Below are positions 9,849-19,027 of a DNA stretch of 64,000 nt, piece by piece (the first letter of the stretch is position 1; each line of letters opens with the position of its first letter). The notes beneath the pieces are model-generated. The model searched no databases and had not been told where the DNA came from. It saw only the letters and a list, made by a program, of their open reading frames with translations. A program made the translations under genes and the position numbers. The DNA lies in the NCBI GenBank assembly GCA_964449995.1, contig CAYVBW010000001.1, positions 1 through 64,000 of the forward strand. The letters are read 5' to 3'. This DNA comes from CAYVBW01 sp964449995 (GTDB taxonomy: Bacteria > Patescibacteriota > Microgenomatia > UBA1400 > PJMF01).

Positions 9849-11383
9849 TATTTATACCCCATGGGCACTTCGGTCAGCACTAAGCTCAAACTCATGCGTC
9901 GTTTCTCAGGATCCACACTGTCTACATTAACCGTCACCTCATCACCAACCTTTAGCTTGTTTTCAGGACTTAATTTACTAACGTGAATTAAGCCATCTAC
10001 GCCTGGTAAAACATCCACAAAAGCTCCAAAAGGCTCTACTCTAGAAATCTTCCCGGTAAAAGTTGTGCCTGGAGGATAGTCTTCAGCTACTTTTTGCCAA
10101 GGATCCTTTTTCAAGCGTTTTATAGATAAATTAAGCTTGCCTGATTTTTGATCAATGCCCAACACTTTAACCAGCACTCTATCCCCAACCCGGTGGTAGT
10201 TTTTGGGGTGATCAACTTTTTCCCAACTAATTTCTGAGATATGAATTAGACCCTCAACATAACCAATGCTCTCCGAAGGTAGACTATCTTTGGAGCGATG
10301 CTCGGGTTTGAGTTCTCCTTCTTCTACTTTTTCACTCAAATCACTGCCGTCAATTGGCACCTCTACAGTCATAAACAAGCCAAAACCCTTAACTCCTGAA
10401 ATCACGCCCTCATAAACATTGCCTTCTTTAACTGCTGATAATGCCTGTTGCTGTTGGTTGAGCTGTTTTTCCTCGCTGACATGTCTTTCTGAAAAAATCA
10501 GGCGGTTGCGTTCCCGATCAACCTCAATAGCGCGTACTTCAAACTTTTTATCCTTTAGGTCATCAATATGATCCAAATAACGCCTGCTGAATTGACTGGA
10601 AGGTACAAAACCTCTCACTCCATTAACTACAGCAATTAAGCCACCTTTGTTAGCTTCAATTCCCTTAGCCTCTAAAGTGACTTCGTTATTAAATGCATCT
10701 TCAAAAAATTCCCACTTGGCATCATTGGCGGCACCTTTAAGACTTAAAAGAATTTGACCTCGGTTGTTTTCAACTGAAATAACTGTTGCTTCAATTTTGT
10801 CATCTACCTCCAATTCTTGAATATAATCTTGAGCAAAATCAAATTCCTGCTCAGCAATGACTCCAAAACTTTTGGCATTGATATCTAGCTTAACCATTTT
10901 GTCAGTCTTCTCTACGATCACACCCTCAATTTTTTTCCCTACCTGAGGGACAACTGACTCATAACCAGTCATTTCCATTAATTCCTCCATAGTTTGAGGC
11001 TTAGGTCCTGATCTTGCTTGTTGGGTTAGTGAATCTTCTTTAGAAGTTTGAGAAGCATTAGAAGATTTAGCGGTCTTTGTTTCTTTTTTGTCTTTAGTAG
11101 GTTTCTTTTCTGCTTGCTTGGGTGATTTTTTTTCTTTAGCAGCAGCTTTTTTATCAGACTTTTTTTCAGTTTTAGAACTAGAACTCTTAGCAGTTTTTTT
11201 TACTTCTTGTTCCTTAGTAGACTTTTTTTTACCTGTGGCTGCTTTTTTTTGAGTTTTTTTAGTTTGTTTTTTTGAGCTGGCTGATGTTTTTTTGTCTATC
11301 TTTTTTGTTTCTTTATCTTTATCAGTTTGTTTTTGTTTAGCCTGAGCTTGTTTTTTTTCTGTTGTTTTGCTTTTTATGGCCAT
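9848..11383 (-). CDS. rpsA: Ribosomal protein S1-like, with Lys-rich N-terminal extension
   Basis: A 511-residue protein. Residues 1 to about 125 are a low-complexity Lys/Ala/Ser/Thr extension like a histone H1 tail (KKTQKKAATGKKKSTKEQE). Four S1 OB-folds follow at about 147-216, 234-301, 320-423 and 438-502; the third holds an insertion at about 343-375, and the fourth is the best match (GKISRVEPFGAFVDVLPGVDGLIHVSKLS). S1 domains bind mRNA on the 30S subunit; four-domain S1 proteins occur in many non-proteobacteria. The ATG at 11383 follows a ggag core 13 nt upstream, and a TGATATACT extended -10-like box lies at about 11418-11426 (minus strand). The basic tail is the odd part and could add non-specific nucleic-acid binding. 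Confidence 0.88.
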   Translation of the reverse strand: MAIKSKTTEKKQAQAKQKQTDKDKETKKIDKKTSASSKKQTKKTQKKAATGKKKSTKEQEVKKTAKSSSSKTEKKSDKKAAAKEKKSPKQAEKKPTKDKKETKTAKSSNASQTSKEDSLTQQARSGPKPQTMEELMEMTGYESVVPQVGKKIEGVIVEKTDKMVKLDINAKSFGVIAEQEFDFAQDYIQELEVDDKIEATVISVENNRGQILLSLKGAANDAKWEFFEDAFNNEVTLEAKGIEANKGGLIAVVNGVRGFVPSSQFSRRYLDHIDDLKDKKFEVRAIEVDRERNRLIFSERHVSEEKQLNQQQQALSAVKEGNVYEGVISGVKGFGLFMTVEVPIDGSDLSEKVEEGELKPEHRSKDSLPSESIGYVEGLIHISEISWEKVDHPKNYHRVGDRVLVKVLGIDQKSGKLNLSIKRLKKDPWQKVAEDYPPGTTFTGKISRVEPFGAFVDVLPGVDGLIHVSKLSPENKLKVGDEVTVNVDSVDPEKRRMSLSLVLTEVPMGYK

Positions 11384-11532
11384 AATTATTAATAGTCTCC
11401 TTTCATAGAGTTGGGAAAGTATATCATAATAACTATTTAGTATCTAGTATTTAACAGGCCTTCTTTGATATATTGAGTAAGACAAGTAATTACTTAGGTT
11501 GAAAAAAAACTACAAACATATCAAAAAATTAT

Positions 11533-12792
11533 ATGAATTTAAAATCATTATCAAAATTAAATATTAAAAACAAAACTGTTTTGGTGCGCACCGACTATAA
11601 TGTCCCGCTTAAAAAAAGAGGTACCAAATATGAAGTGAGTGAAGCCAAAAGAATCATTGATTCACTGCCTGTGCTTAATTTCTTAATCAAAAATCAAGCC
11701 AAAATTATATTAATGTCACATTTAGGAAGGCCCAAGGGAGAGCCAGATCCAAAGCTAAGTCTTGAACCTGTCGCGAAATATCTAAAAAACAAACATAGTT
11801 TTTCTGTAAAGTTTGTAGGTGAAACAATCGGCGAAAAGGCCACCCAAGCAGCCCAAGAACTTCAACCAGGAGAAATTCTGGTTTTAGAGAACCTGCGTTT
11901 CCAACCTGAAGAAAAGAAAAATGACAAAAATTTTGCTAAAAAACTAGCCTCTTTGGCTGACATTTACATCAACGAGGCTTTTTCTACCTGCCATCGTGCC
12001 CATGCTTCTATCGAGGCCATCACCCACTATCTACCCTCATATGCTGGACCACATCTTAAAAATGAGGTAGATAACTTGTCGCGAATCATGGAAGATCCTA
12101 AGCATCCATTTGTAATGGTAATTGGGGGAGCTAAAATCTCAACCAAAATTGAGGCTGTACAAAACCTGCACCCCATTGCTGAAATTGTGCTGGTAGGTGG
12201 CGGAGTGGCCAATAATTTTTTAAAAGCCGAAGGTATTGAAACCCATAAATCTATTTTAGAAGAAGATATTGAGGTTAAGGGTAAGACCATCACCTATTTA
12301 GATCTAGCTAGACAAATTGTAGAAGAAAATAAAACAGAGAGAATTTTAAAAGATGATTACATCCCTTTGCCAAAAATCCTAACCCCAATTGATGTGGTGG
12401 CAGCCAGAAGTAAAGATAGCACAAAAACACAAGTGATTGACCTCTCATCGGGCATGGCCGACACCCCCAATGATAAAGACCTCCAATATCTAGACATTGG
12501 ACCACGCACCATCAAACTGTTTACAGACTTACTGCTCAGGGCTAAAACTATTTACTGGAGCGGTCCTTTAGGAGTTTTTGAACAAAAACCTTTCCAGCAA
12601 GGAACTCGTGAGATAGCACGGGCTATTGCTAAATCCAGCGCAGAAACTTTTATCGGCGGAGGAGATACTATCGCTGCGGTTAATCAATTTGGTTTTGCTG
12701 ATAGATTTGATTATGTCTCCAGCGCCGGCGGAGCTGCTCTAGAATTCTTAGCAGGAAAAAAACTGCCAGGGCTGGAAGCTTTAAAAAGCTAA
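11533..12792 (+). CDS. pgk: Phosphoglycerate kinase
   Basis: It makes ATP from 1,3-bisphosphoglycerate and ADP in glycolysis. The family motifs are present: VLVRTDYNVPL near the N terminus (usually DFNVP), MSHLGRPKG, LVLENLRF, the substrate loop CHRAHASIEA, VMVIGGAKISTK and the C-terminal nucleotide-binding GGGDTIAAV plus SSAGGAALEFLAGKKLPGLEAL. At 419 residues it is slightly longer than usual (about 390-400), with an insertion around residues 255-275. The gene stands alone between the divergent S1 gene and surface-protein genes. There is no strong Shine-Dalgarno sequence; the ATG at 11533 is the only sensible start. Confidence 0.97.
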   Translation: MNLKSLSKLNIKNKTVLVRTDYNVPLKKRGTKYEVSEAKRIIDSLPVLNFLIKNQAKIILMSHLGRPKGEPDPKLSLEPVAKYLKNKHSFSVKFVGETIGEKATQAAQELQPGEILVLENLRFQPEEKKNDKNFAKKLASLADIYINEAFSTCHRAHASIEAITHYLPSYAGPHLKNEVDNLSRIMEDPKHPFVMVIGGAKISTKIEAVQNLHPIAEIVLVGGGVANNFLKAEGIETHKSILEEDIEVKGKTITYLDLARQIVEENKTERILKDDYIPLPKILTPIDVVAARSKDSTKTQVIDLSSGMADTPNDKDLQYLDIGPRTIKLFTDLLLRAKTIYWSGPLGVFEQKPFQQGTREIARAIAKSSAETFIGGGDTIAAVNQFGFADRFDYVSSAGGAALEFLAGKKLPGLEALKS

Positions 12793-13008
12793 ATTTATCA
12801 ACAATCAACCTATATATTAATGTATAGACTAATATATATTAATGAAGCTATCAGATATATAAAAGTTGCAATAGATTTCTGATAAGTGTAATATAAAAAT
12901 ATTGATTAGCCTGTCTATGATTGATCGTTCCAGAACTACCAAACTGAGTAAATTTTTTATAAAAACCATAACCACCTGGTAATATGATAGCATGTATTTA
13001 AATTAAAA

Positions 13009-14244
13009 ATGTTTTATAAAAATCTTATTAAATCTGCCTTAGTTATTTTTCTTTTTTGTTTCTCACTCTTGGGATTATTATTTACTATTAAAGGTGAAGA
13101 GTCTTTAGTGATTAGGGCCAATACCTGCCCACCTTCTTCCTGCGGTGCCGATGGATATTTATGTGCAGGAGATTGCGATTGTAACTGGGATGTGATGAGA
13201 GGAGTCAGATGGCACTATAAATGTGAAAACGGAAACGTTGTTGCTTACAATGAATTTGACAGTAGTTGTGATAGCGCTTGCGGCGATCAATCAACTCCGG
13301 CACCAGGAGATTGTACTCCAAGAAAAACTTATTCAGGAGCAACTACCCCTGGATACGACTGTGCTGAAGGTTCAAATGCTAGTGTAACAGTGACTGCTTG
13401 TATCCCAGAAGGCTGCCCTACTAACGGAGCCTCTGTAACTTATGGTCTTGCCATTGCCCACTGCGCTGGAGAAGGTTGGGCCAACTGTGGCGGAGCTTGC
13501 GGAGAAGCAGAGCAACCAAGAACATTAAATATTCCTTCAGGTCAAAGATGTGCAAGTGCAACCCATAGCTGTAGCCCTCCCGATGCCTGTGGAACATGTC
13601 AGGTTGACATTGACGGCTATGGAGTCCGCAGGTGGCAAGATAGCGGATGTGCGGTTCCCCCTACTAGCACTCCTAAACCACCAGAGCCCACAGCAACACC
13701 TATACCAACAGAACCAACAGACGTTCCACCCCCTGCGCCTCAATGCAATAGTATTAGTATGTATGTTGACAACCAACAATTAGCTCCTAATCAGCTAGGC
13801 TCAATTGAACCAGGAGAAGTAGTAAGATTTAAGTGTGGTGCCAATAATTTTATGCCAACTACAGATTACTATGAATTTAAAATTTTTGACGGTCAAGATC
13901 CCAATCCATGGAAAACAATAACTGCTGAATCAAATGATCCTGAATTTTCGCAAGAATATCAACTCTCTGAAAATCTTTTTGGCAACTATCTTGCCCAATG
14001 CAGAGTTTGCAGAGAAGGTCAATGCCAAGAATGGGAAGTCTTGCCTAGTGATGTAAGCCCTCCAAAAACAATTAAAGCAACTCCAACCCCAACCTTACCA
14101 CCAGGTGATATAAATCTCTGTGCACCCCCTGAATGTGGGGTTAGAGAATTTGAATGTATTGCTACTGAAACCCTAGAATGCCTAAGAGATAGTGAGGGAG
14201 AATGCTCGTGGCAATGTGTCCCAATTGGCTATGAAACAATGTAA
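13009..14244 (+). CDS. Secreted Cys-rich protein with Thr/Pro linker
   Basis: A 411-residue exported protein with a signal peptide or anchor at about residues 8-27 (SALVIFLFCFSLLGLLFTI). The mature part is very Cys-rich (CPPSSCGADGYLCAGDCDCN), suggesting many disulfides. A Pro/Thr-rich linker (PPTSTPKPPEPTATPIPTEP, about 222-245) leads to an Ig/fibronectin-like beta region (about 250-350) and a final Cys cluster. I see no enzymatic motif. The stop is 2 nt before the next gene, which has the same style, so the pair is an operon. Cys-rich, TPTP-linked surface proteins are common in CPR genomes; attachment to a host is an inference. Confidence 0.75.
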   Translation: MFYKNLIKSALVIFLFCFSLLGLLFTIKGEESLVIRANTCPPSSCGADGYLCAGDCDCNWDVMRGVRWHYKCENGNVVAYNEFDSSCDSACGDQSTPAPGDCTPRKTYSGATTPGYDCAEGSNASVTVTACIPEGCPTNGASVTYGLAIAHCAGEGWANCGGACGEAEQPRTLNIPSGQRCASATHSCSPPDACGTCQVDIDGYGVRRWQDSGCAVPPTSTPKPPEPTATPIPTEPTDVPPPAPQCNSISMYVDNQQLAPNQLGSIEPGEVVRFKCGANNFMPTTDYYEFKIFDGQDPNPWKTITAESNDPEFSQEYQLSENLFGNYLAQCRVCREGQCQEWEVLPSDVSPPKTIKATPTPTLPPGDINLCAPPECGVREFECIATETLECLRDSEGECSWQCVPIGYETM

Positions 14245-14246
14245 TT

Positions 14247-15374
14247 ATGAATATTGATCCAAACTCAAAAAACCAGCCGAAGAGTACACCGCCCAATACA
14301 GAGGCTAATAAGGGTCAGGCTCAGCCAACTGCTAATCCTGCTAATCCCGCTAATCAGCCAGCCCACTTAACTCAGTCGAATAAAGATTTTACTTTTGATG
14401 CTTTTGCTGGCGAACAAGCTTCTGAGAAATCTCAAGCTCCTCAAGCAACCAGTCAAACCACTACTGGTGGTCAAAACCAAGTTAGTTCTAAAAACGAAAC
14501 TCAACCCGAGCCATCAACTCAATCAACTCAACAGCCTGCTCCAATTCAAGAACCGCCTCTTAAACTGCCTCCCAATCAGAAAAGTCTTAAAGGAGCTGGT
14601 TCTGCTTTCAATTTAAAACCCAAAGAAGCCAAGCCAGACACTTCTAGTGAGAGTTCGGATACACCCCCAATAAAAACTTTCAAAAAACGAACTAGCAAGA
14701 AAAAAAAGAATTTATTGATTATTTTAGCGTTTATTATCCTATTAATTGCTGGAGGAGGTCTATTTTATTTCATTAGGATCATGCCTGAGGTAGAGGTGCC
14801 AACAGTACCAGTCTCACTACCAGAAGCTGTTGATGATCTACCTTGTACCTTGATGTTTACCGTATTGGAGCCCACACCAGAACCAACTGTTACTCCAGAC
14901 CCCACCGTGACTCCAGACCCTACTGTAACGCCAGATCCCACTGTCACCCCAGACCCAACTATTACACCAACAACCACTGCTACCCCAAGCGCTACTCCTA
15001 CTGTAACTACAACCGCAACACCTAGCGCTACCGCTACTCCAACAACAGTTATTGAACCAACACAGCCACCCTATTCAACTCCTCTGCCAACACAACCAGG
15101 AGAACCTCAAGTATATGTGGTTGACACTAAGGCGGAATGTAACGAAGCCTGTGCCACCAATGCTGACTGCAAGAATATCAGTCACATCTGTTACAACGGA
15201 GTTTGTCGCCTAGATATTAATCCTGAAGACGAACAGTGCCGTACTCCAGAAGGTGAAACTTTTGTGGAAAGAGTTGTAGAAACCCCAGTGGCTGGACCCG
15301 CTGACTGGCTCAACTACCTAAGAATTGGTATTAGTGTAATTGGAGCAGGATTATTGCTACTCCTCTTCTTATAA
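14247..15374 (+). CDS. Membrane-anchored Thr/Pro-repeat, Cys-rich protein
   Basis: A 375-residue protein. The first 150 residues are a Gln/Asn/Pro-rich, disordered cytoplasmic region. A basic stop-transfer (KKRTSKKKKN) precedes a membrane helix at about 153-174. The outside part holds perfect TPDPTV repeats (four tandem copies at about 217-235) and further Thr/Pro sequence, a knottin-like Cys module (CNEACATNADCKNISHICYN, then GVCRL) and a second C-terminal membrane helix (about 354-375). Its DNA repeat (ccagaccccac, with variations) can change in copy number by slippage. It is co-transcribed with the upstream Cys-rich gene. I do not recognise an overall family. Confidence 0.75.
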   Translation: MNIDPNSKNQPKSTPPNTEANKGQAQPTANPANPANQPAHLTQSNKDFTFDAFAGEQASEKSQAPQATSQTTTGGQNQVSSKNETQPEPSTQSTQQPAPIQEPPLKLPPNQKSLKGAGSAFNLKPKEAKPDTSSESSDTPPIKTFKKRTSKKKKNLLIILAFIILLIAGGGLFYFIRIMPEVEVPTVPVSLPEAVDDLPCTLMFTVLEPTPEPTVTPDPTVTPDPTVTPDPTVTPDPTITPTTTATPSATPTVTTTATPSATATPTTVIEPTQPPYSTPLPTQPGEPQVYVVDTKAECNEACATNADCKNISHICYNGVCRLDINPEDEQCRTPEGETFVERVVETPVAGPADWLNYLRIGISVIGAGLLLLLFL

Positions 15375-15456
15375 GCAAAAACATCTTCTTTGAATTTTTT
15401 TGGATTGAGCTTAATAAATTTTCCACTTAAGCATATTCTAAAACCACTTGGTTGAA

Positions 15457-15465
15457 TGATATAAT
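15457..15465 (+). promoter_or_regulatory. Extended -10 promoter of tRNA-Ile
   Basis: TGATATAAT (an extended -10, TGnTATAAT) ends 16 nt before the tRNA 5' end. There is no convincing -35, as expected for extended -10 promoters. Confidence 0.55.
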
Positions 15466-15481
15466 AATCACTCACAATACC

Positions 15482-15555
15482 GCGCGCGTAGCTCAATTGG
15501 TTAGAGCACCAAGCTTATACCTTGGCGGTTCTTGGTTCGAGTCCAAGCGCGCGCA
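15482..15555 (+). tRNA. tRNA-Ile (anticodon UAU)
   Basis: A full cloverleaf: acceptor GCGCGCG/CGCGCGC, D arm GCUC/GAGC, anticodon stem CCAAG/CUUGG with loop CUUAUAC (anticodon UAU), variable CGGUU, T arm CUUGG/CCAAG with loop UUCGAGU, and discriminator A. CCA is not encoded. UAU reads AUA as Ile directly. Most bacteria instead use a CAU tRNA whose C34 is turned into lysidine by TilS, so this choice is notable. The acceptor stem of alternating G and C is also unusual. Confidence 0.92.
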
Positions 15556-15597
15556 CTATCTATATAATAAAAGAATACTATTGTTATTAAAAAACGT

Positions 15598-16671
15598 ATG
15601 ATCAATCAGATTTTTAACTTCATTAAAACCCGCTACAAAATTATCATCGCAGCTGTTGTCATAATAATTTTTGCTGTTTTCTTCATTTCTCGCAGCCAGC
15701 CCTCTCAACCAGATCAAAACTTTGAACATCCCCAATACCGAGATATAACCAAAACCCTAGAGGTATCTGGCAGAGTTGATGCCAAACACCGTGCTAGATT
15801 AAGATTTTTAGCTGGAGGTGAAGTTGTGTATTTAGGCTTTCAAGAAGGAGACTGGATTAATAAGTGGCAAACCATAGCCACCATAGACCAGCGCGATCTA
15901 CAGAAACGTCTTGAAAGAAGCTTAAATCTTTATATGCAGCAACGCTGGGACTGGGAGGATCTTCAAGATGAAATTAAAGATGAGGCTCTGAACACTTCAG
16001 AACTTCGCTATGTTGATAAACAACAATGGACCCTGGATAACACAGTCATTGATGTTGAAATTCAAGACATAGCTATTTCTCAAAGTGTAATGTCAGCTCC
16101 TTTTTCAGGAATTTTGGTGCATCAACCAATCAACACCCCCCATGTTCAAGTGACTGGTAATGATTATTTCGAGATTGTGAACCCTCAGTCTTTAGTTTTT
16201 AAAGCAGAGATTAATGAGGGTGATATTGCTCTAATTACTCTTAATCAGCCAGCTAGAATAATCTTGGATGCCTTTCTTGATGAAGAAATCTCTACTAAGG
16301 TTAATTATATTTCCTATGTTAGTACTCAATCAGTGGGAGATAACGTCTTTATAGTTGAATTTCCCCTAGCAGAAGAAGGTTTGATGGACAATTCCCTATC
16401 TAATCAAAATTTGGGTCAAAACTTACTCAATAAATATAGATTAGGGATGAGTGGAGATGCGCTTATTGAGCTGGAAACAAAAACCAATGTTTTAACTATT
16501 CCTCTAATCGCTACCAAATATAGAGACGGCAAGGTTTATGTAGATATCAAAACTAATGATGATCAAATTGAGGAAAGAAGAATAGAAGTAGGACTAGAAA
16601 CTGACGAGTATGCTGAGGTAATTTCTGGCTTGAGCGAAACAGATTTGGTATTAATCCCAAGTGCTTTCTAA
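15598..16671 (+). CDS. MacA/HlyD-type membrane fusion protein
   Basis: A 357-residue adaptor of a three-gene export system, followed by an ATPase and a MacB-type permease. There is an N-terminal membrane anchor at about 13-30 (IIIAAVVIIIFAVFFI). The split lipoyl/barrel-sandwich halves are seen around 55-95 (GEVVYLGFQEGDWI) and 160-175 (MSAPFSGILVHQ), and beta-barrel/proximal domains follow (MSGDALIELETKTNVLTIPL). The usual long coiled-coil hairpin is very short here (about 100-150). An organism with a single membrane has no TolC to reach, which fits this shortening. A 9-nt gap to the ATPase gene indicates one operon. Confidence 0.85.
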   Translation: MINQIFNFIKTRYKIIIAAVVIIIFAVFFISRSQPSQPDQNFEHPQYRDITKTLEVSGRVDAKHRARLRFLAGGEVVYLGFQEGDWINKWQTIATIDQRDLQKRLERSLNLYMQQRWDWEDLQDEIKDEALNTSELRYVDKQQWTLDNTVIDVEIQDIAISQSVMSAPFSGILVHQPINTPHVQVTGNDYFEIVNPQSLVFKAEINEGDIALITLNQPARIILDAFLDEEISTKVNYISYVSTQSVGDNVFIVEFPLAEEGLMDNSLSNQNLGQNLLNKYRLGMSGDALIELETKTNVLTIPLIATKYRDGKVYVDIKTNDDQIEERRIEVGLETDEYAEVISGLSETDLVLIPSAF

Positions 16672-16680
16672 ATTCTTTGC

Positions 16681-17412
16681 ATGAAAAAAAAGGCTGATAA
16701 GTCTCAAACACAACCAATCTTAGAGCTGATAAATGTCTGTAAAGACTATCAACTAGGAACCCAAACCATAAAAGCTTTGGACAATATTAACTTCAGCATC
16801 CAAGAAGGACAGTTTACATCAATTATTGGTCCATCTGGCTCAGGAAAGTCTACTTTTCTTCAGGTAGCAAGTATTTTGGCAGAACCCTCCAAGGGGGAAA
16901 TTAAACTCAAAGGTAAAGACGTGACTCAATACAATGAGGTAGAGCGAGCTCGTCTGCGCAATAAAGAAATTGGGTTTGTTTTTCAACAGTTCAATTTGTT
17001 AGCTCGCACCAGTGCACTTGATAACGTAGCTCTTCCACTAGTATATGCTGGCGTTGATTTAATTCAAAGACATCAAGAGGCTGAAAAAATTTTAACAAAA
17101 TTTGGTCTAGGTGATCGTTTAAAAAATAAACCCAACGAACTTTCTGGAGGCCAACAGCAAAGAGTAGCCATTGCTAGAGCCTTAATTAATAATCCCAGTA
17201 TTCTGTTTGTAGATGAGCCAACCGGAAACCTAGACTCCAAAAGCGGCCAAGAGGTAGAAAACATCTTAAAACAACTTCATCAAGAAGGAAGGACGATTAT
17301 TTTAGTTACTCATGAACCCAAGTTAGCTAAAATAGCTCAAAAAATCATTAGTTTAGAGGACGGGAAAATAATCGGAAAGCACACTCCTCCATACAAAGAT
17401 CTAAAAAACTAA
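16681..17412 (+). CDS. MacB/LolD-type ABC transporter ATPase
   Basis: A 243-residue nucleotide-binding subunit. Walker A GPSGSGKST (about 50-58), a Q-loop in FVFQQFNLL, signature LSGGQQQRVAIARAL, Walker B ILFVDEPTGNLD and the switch His in VTHEP are all intact. The EPTGNLDS and QQFNLL wording is typical of the MacB/LolD/FtsE branch, which drives mechanotransmission rather than classical transport. It lies 2 nt before the permease gene. The substrate (peptide, antibiotic or lipoprotein) cannot be told from sequence. Confidence 0.95.
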   Translation: MKKKADKSQTQPILELINVCKDYQLGTQTIKALDNINFSIQEGQFTSIIGPSGSGKSTFLQVASILAEPSKGEIKLKGKDVTQYNEVERARLRNKEIGFVFQQFNLLARTSALDNVALPLVYAGVDLIQRHQEAEKILTKFGLGDRLKNKPNELSGGQQQRVAIARALINNPSILFVDEPTGNLDSKSGQEVENILKQLHQEGRTIILVTHEPKLAKIAQKIISLEDGKIIGKHTPPYKDLKN

Positions 17413-17414
17413 AC

Positions 17415-18632
17415 ATGAACTTATTAGATACCACCAAAATTGCCATCAAGGCTATTTTCACCAATAAGGTAAGAAGCTGCCTAACTATGTTGGGAGTAAT
17501 TATTGGCGTGAGTTCTGTGGTGATGTTAATCTCATTGGGAAAAGGCCTTGAGGCATTTGTCGTGCAAAGTTTTGAGGATTTAGGAGCTAACAATATTTTT
17601 ATTTCTCCTGGCAATCTTTTTGATGAAGAGGGTGGCTTTGGCTCAATGCAAGATATGGCGGTAGGAGCCATAACTATTAGCTTTACAAAAACAGATGTCC
17701 GTCAACTACAAAGACTACGCCAATATGTTGAAAAAGTGGCTTATTGGAATGCGCAAGGTGATACTTTAAGGTTTTTGTCTAACTCCGAACAAGGGATGGT
17801 TATTGGTACCAATGCTAATTACAACCAGGTATTAATAACTAATTTAGAAAAAGGCAGGTGGTTTACTCATTCAGAAAATGAAAGTGGAGAAAGGGTGGTG
17901 GTTTTGGGATATAAAATTGCTCAAGACCTTTTTGGAGAAGTTGATCCCATCAGAAAAAAAATTCGTATCGGCACAGTAACCTTTAATGTAGTGGGTGTGG
18001 CAGAAGAAAAAGGCGGAGCCGGTTTTGGAGGCCCGTCGTTGGACGACTACACCTACATTCCCTTTGAAACCTATTCCAGAATTTACGACACCAGCCGTGT
18101 TATTGAAATGGGCATCAGGGCTAATCCTGAAGTTGAAATCGACAATGCAATCCAAGCTATTGAGGAAAATATGTTACAAAGATACAAAGATGATGAGTTT
18201 AGTGTTTACGATCAAGGTGAAATATTAAGCGTAATTCAGGATATTTTGGGCATGATTACCATAGCTTTAGGTGGAATTGCTGCCATTTCGCTACTCGTGG
18301 GAGGAATAGGAATTATGAATATTATGCTGGTATCTGTAACTGAAAGGACCAAAGAAATTGGTTTGCGCAAAGCGCTAGGAGCTACACCCAATCAAATTCT
18401 TATCCAATTTCTCATTGAAGCTGCTTTTTTATCAATTTTAGGTGGGCTAATTGGTTTGGGTATAGCTTTTGGCGGATCACTAGCAATACAAAATGTCTTT
18501 CCAGCAAAAATTACCACGGAAGCGGTTTTGTTAGCCTTTGGAGTATCTACCGCTGTTGGTCTAATTTTTGGAGCTGCTCCTGCCAGAAAAGCATCTAGAC
18601 TCTCCCCAATCGAGGCACTGAGATATGAATAG
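17415..18632 (+). CDS. MacB/FtsX-type ABC permease
   Basis: A 405-residue permease with the standard layout: one N-terminal helix (about 20-42, in RSCLTMLGVIIGVSSVVMLI), a large extracytoplasmic MacB-PCD domain (about 45-260), then three helices (about 275-300, 325-355, 365-385) of the FtsX domain with the conserved TERTKEIGLRKALGAT loop and a C-terminal SRLSPIEALRYE. It forms a dimer with the ATPase encoded just upstream and probably works with the HlyD-like adaptor. It is the last of the three transport genes; a small membrane protein follows after 32 nt. Confidence 0.95.
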   Translation: MNLLDTTKIAIKAIFTNKVRSCLTMLGVIIGVSSVVMLISLGKGLEAFVVQSFEDLGANNIFISPGNLFDEEGGFGSMQDMAVGAITISFTKTDVRQLQRLRQYVEKVAYWNAQGDTLRFLSNSEQGMVIGTNANYNQVLITNLEKGRWFTHSENESGERVVVLGYKIAQDLFGEVDPIRKKIRIGTVTFNVVGVAEEKGGAGFGGPSLDDYTYIPFETYSRIYDTSRVIEMGIRANPEVEIDNAIQAIEENMLQRYKDDEFSVYDQGEILSVIQDILGMITIALGGIAAISLLVGGIGIMNIMLVSVTERTKEIGLRKALGATPNQILIQFLIEAAFLSILGGLIGLGIAFGGSLAIQNVFPAKITTEAVLLAFGVSTAVGLIFGAAPARKASRLSPIEALRYE

Positions 18633-18664
18633 TGTGAATAGTTAGAGTTTGCTATACTAAGTTT

Positions 18665-18997
18665 ATGAAATTAATTGGGAAAATTTTAATCACTGCTGGA
18701 ATCATTCTTGCAATTTTATACGCAATTTATTTTGCCGGTACTCAAGGTTGGTTAAAAAACACCCCGCTTAAAAATCTTGACTATGAACAATTAAACTTTT
18801 TTAGTCAAGAAAGTGCTGAGCAAACCAAAGTTTTAACCGAAAGAGCCAAGGAAACTGGAGAACATGTTCAGCATATACTAGGCGACAAAGTAGAAGTTGA
18901 TGAAGAAAGAAAAGAGAAAGCACTTCATGAAAAAACTATTGAATATGCTCGATATTTATACTGTAAACAAGTAGTAACAGATTGGGAAAAAGAATAG
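18665..18997 (+). CDS. Small single-pass membrane protein (110 aa)
   Basis: One N-terminal membrane helix (about 6-26, ILITAGIILAILYAIYFAG) is followed by a charged helical tail rich in Glu and Lys (ERAKETGEHVQHILGDKVEV). No family is recognised. It lies on the same strand 32 nt after the MacB-type permease and may be co-transcribed as an accessory subunit, but this rests on position alone. The gene downstream is convergent. Confidence 0.6.
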   Translation: MKLIGKILITAGIILAILYAIYFAGTQGWLKNTPLKNLDYEQLNFFSQESAEQTKVLTERAKETGEHVQHILGDKVEVDEERKEKALHEKTIEYARYLYCKQVVTDWEKE

Positions 18998-19027
18998 TTT
19001 AATTGAAATTTGGCCAAAATTGTCTCG

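Noticed and set aside
14870..14960. TPDPTV repeat DNA as a CRISPR or phase-variation array
   Set aside because: The repeat is in frame within a protein and encodes a normal Thr/Pro linker; only copy-number slippage is likely.
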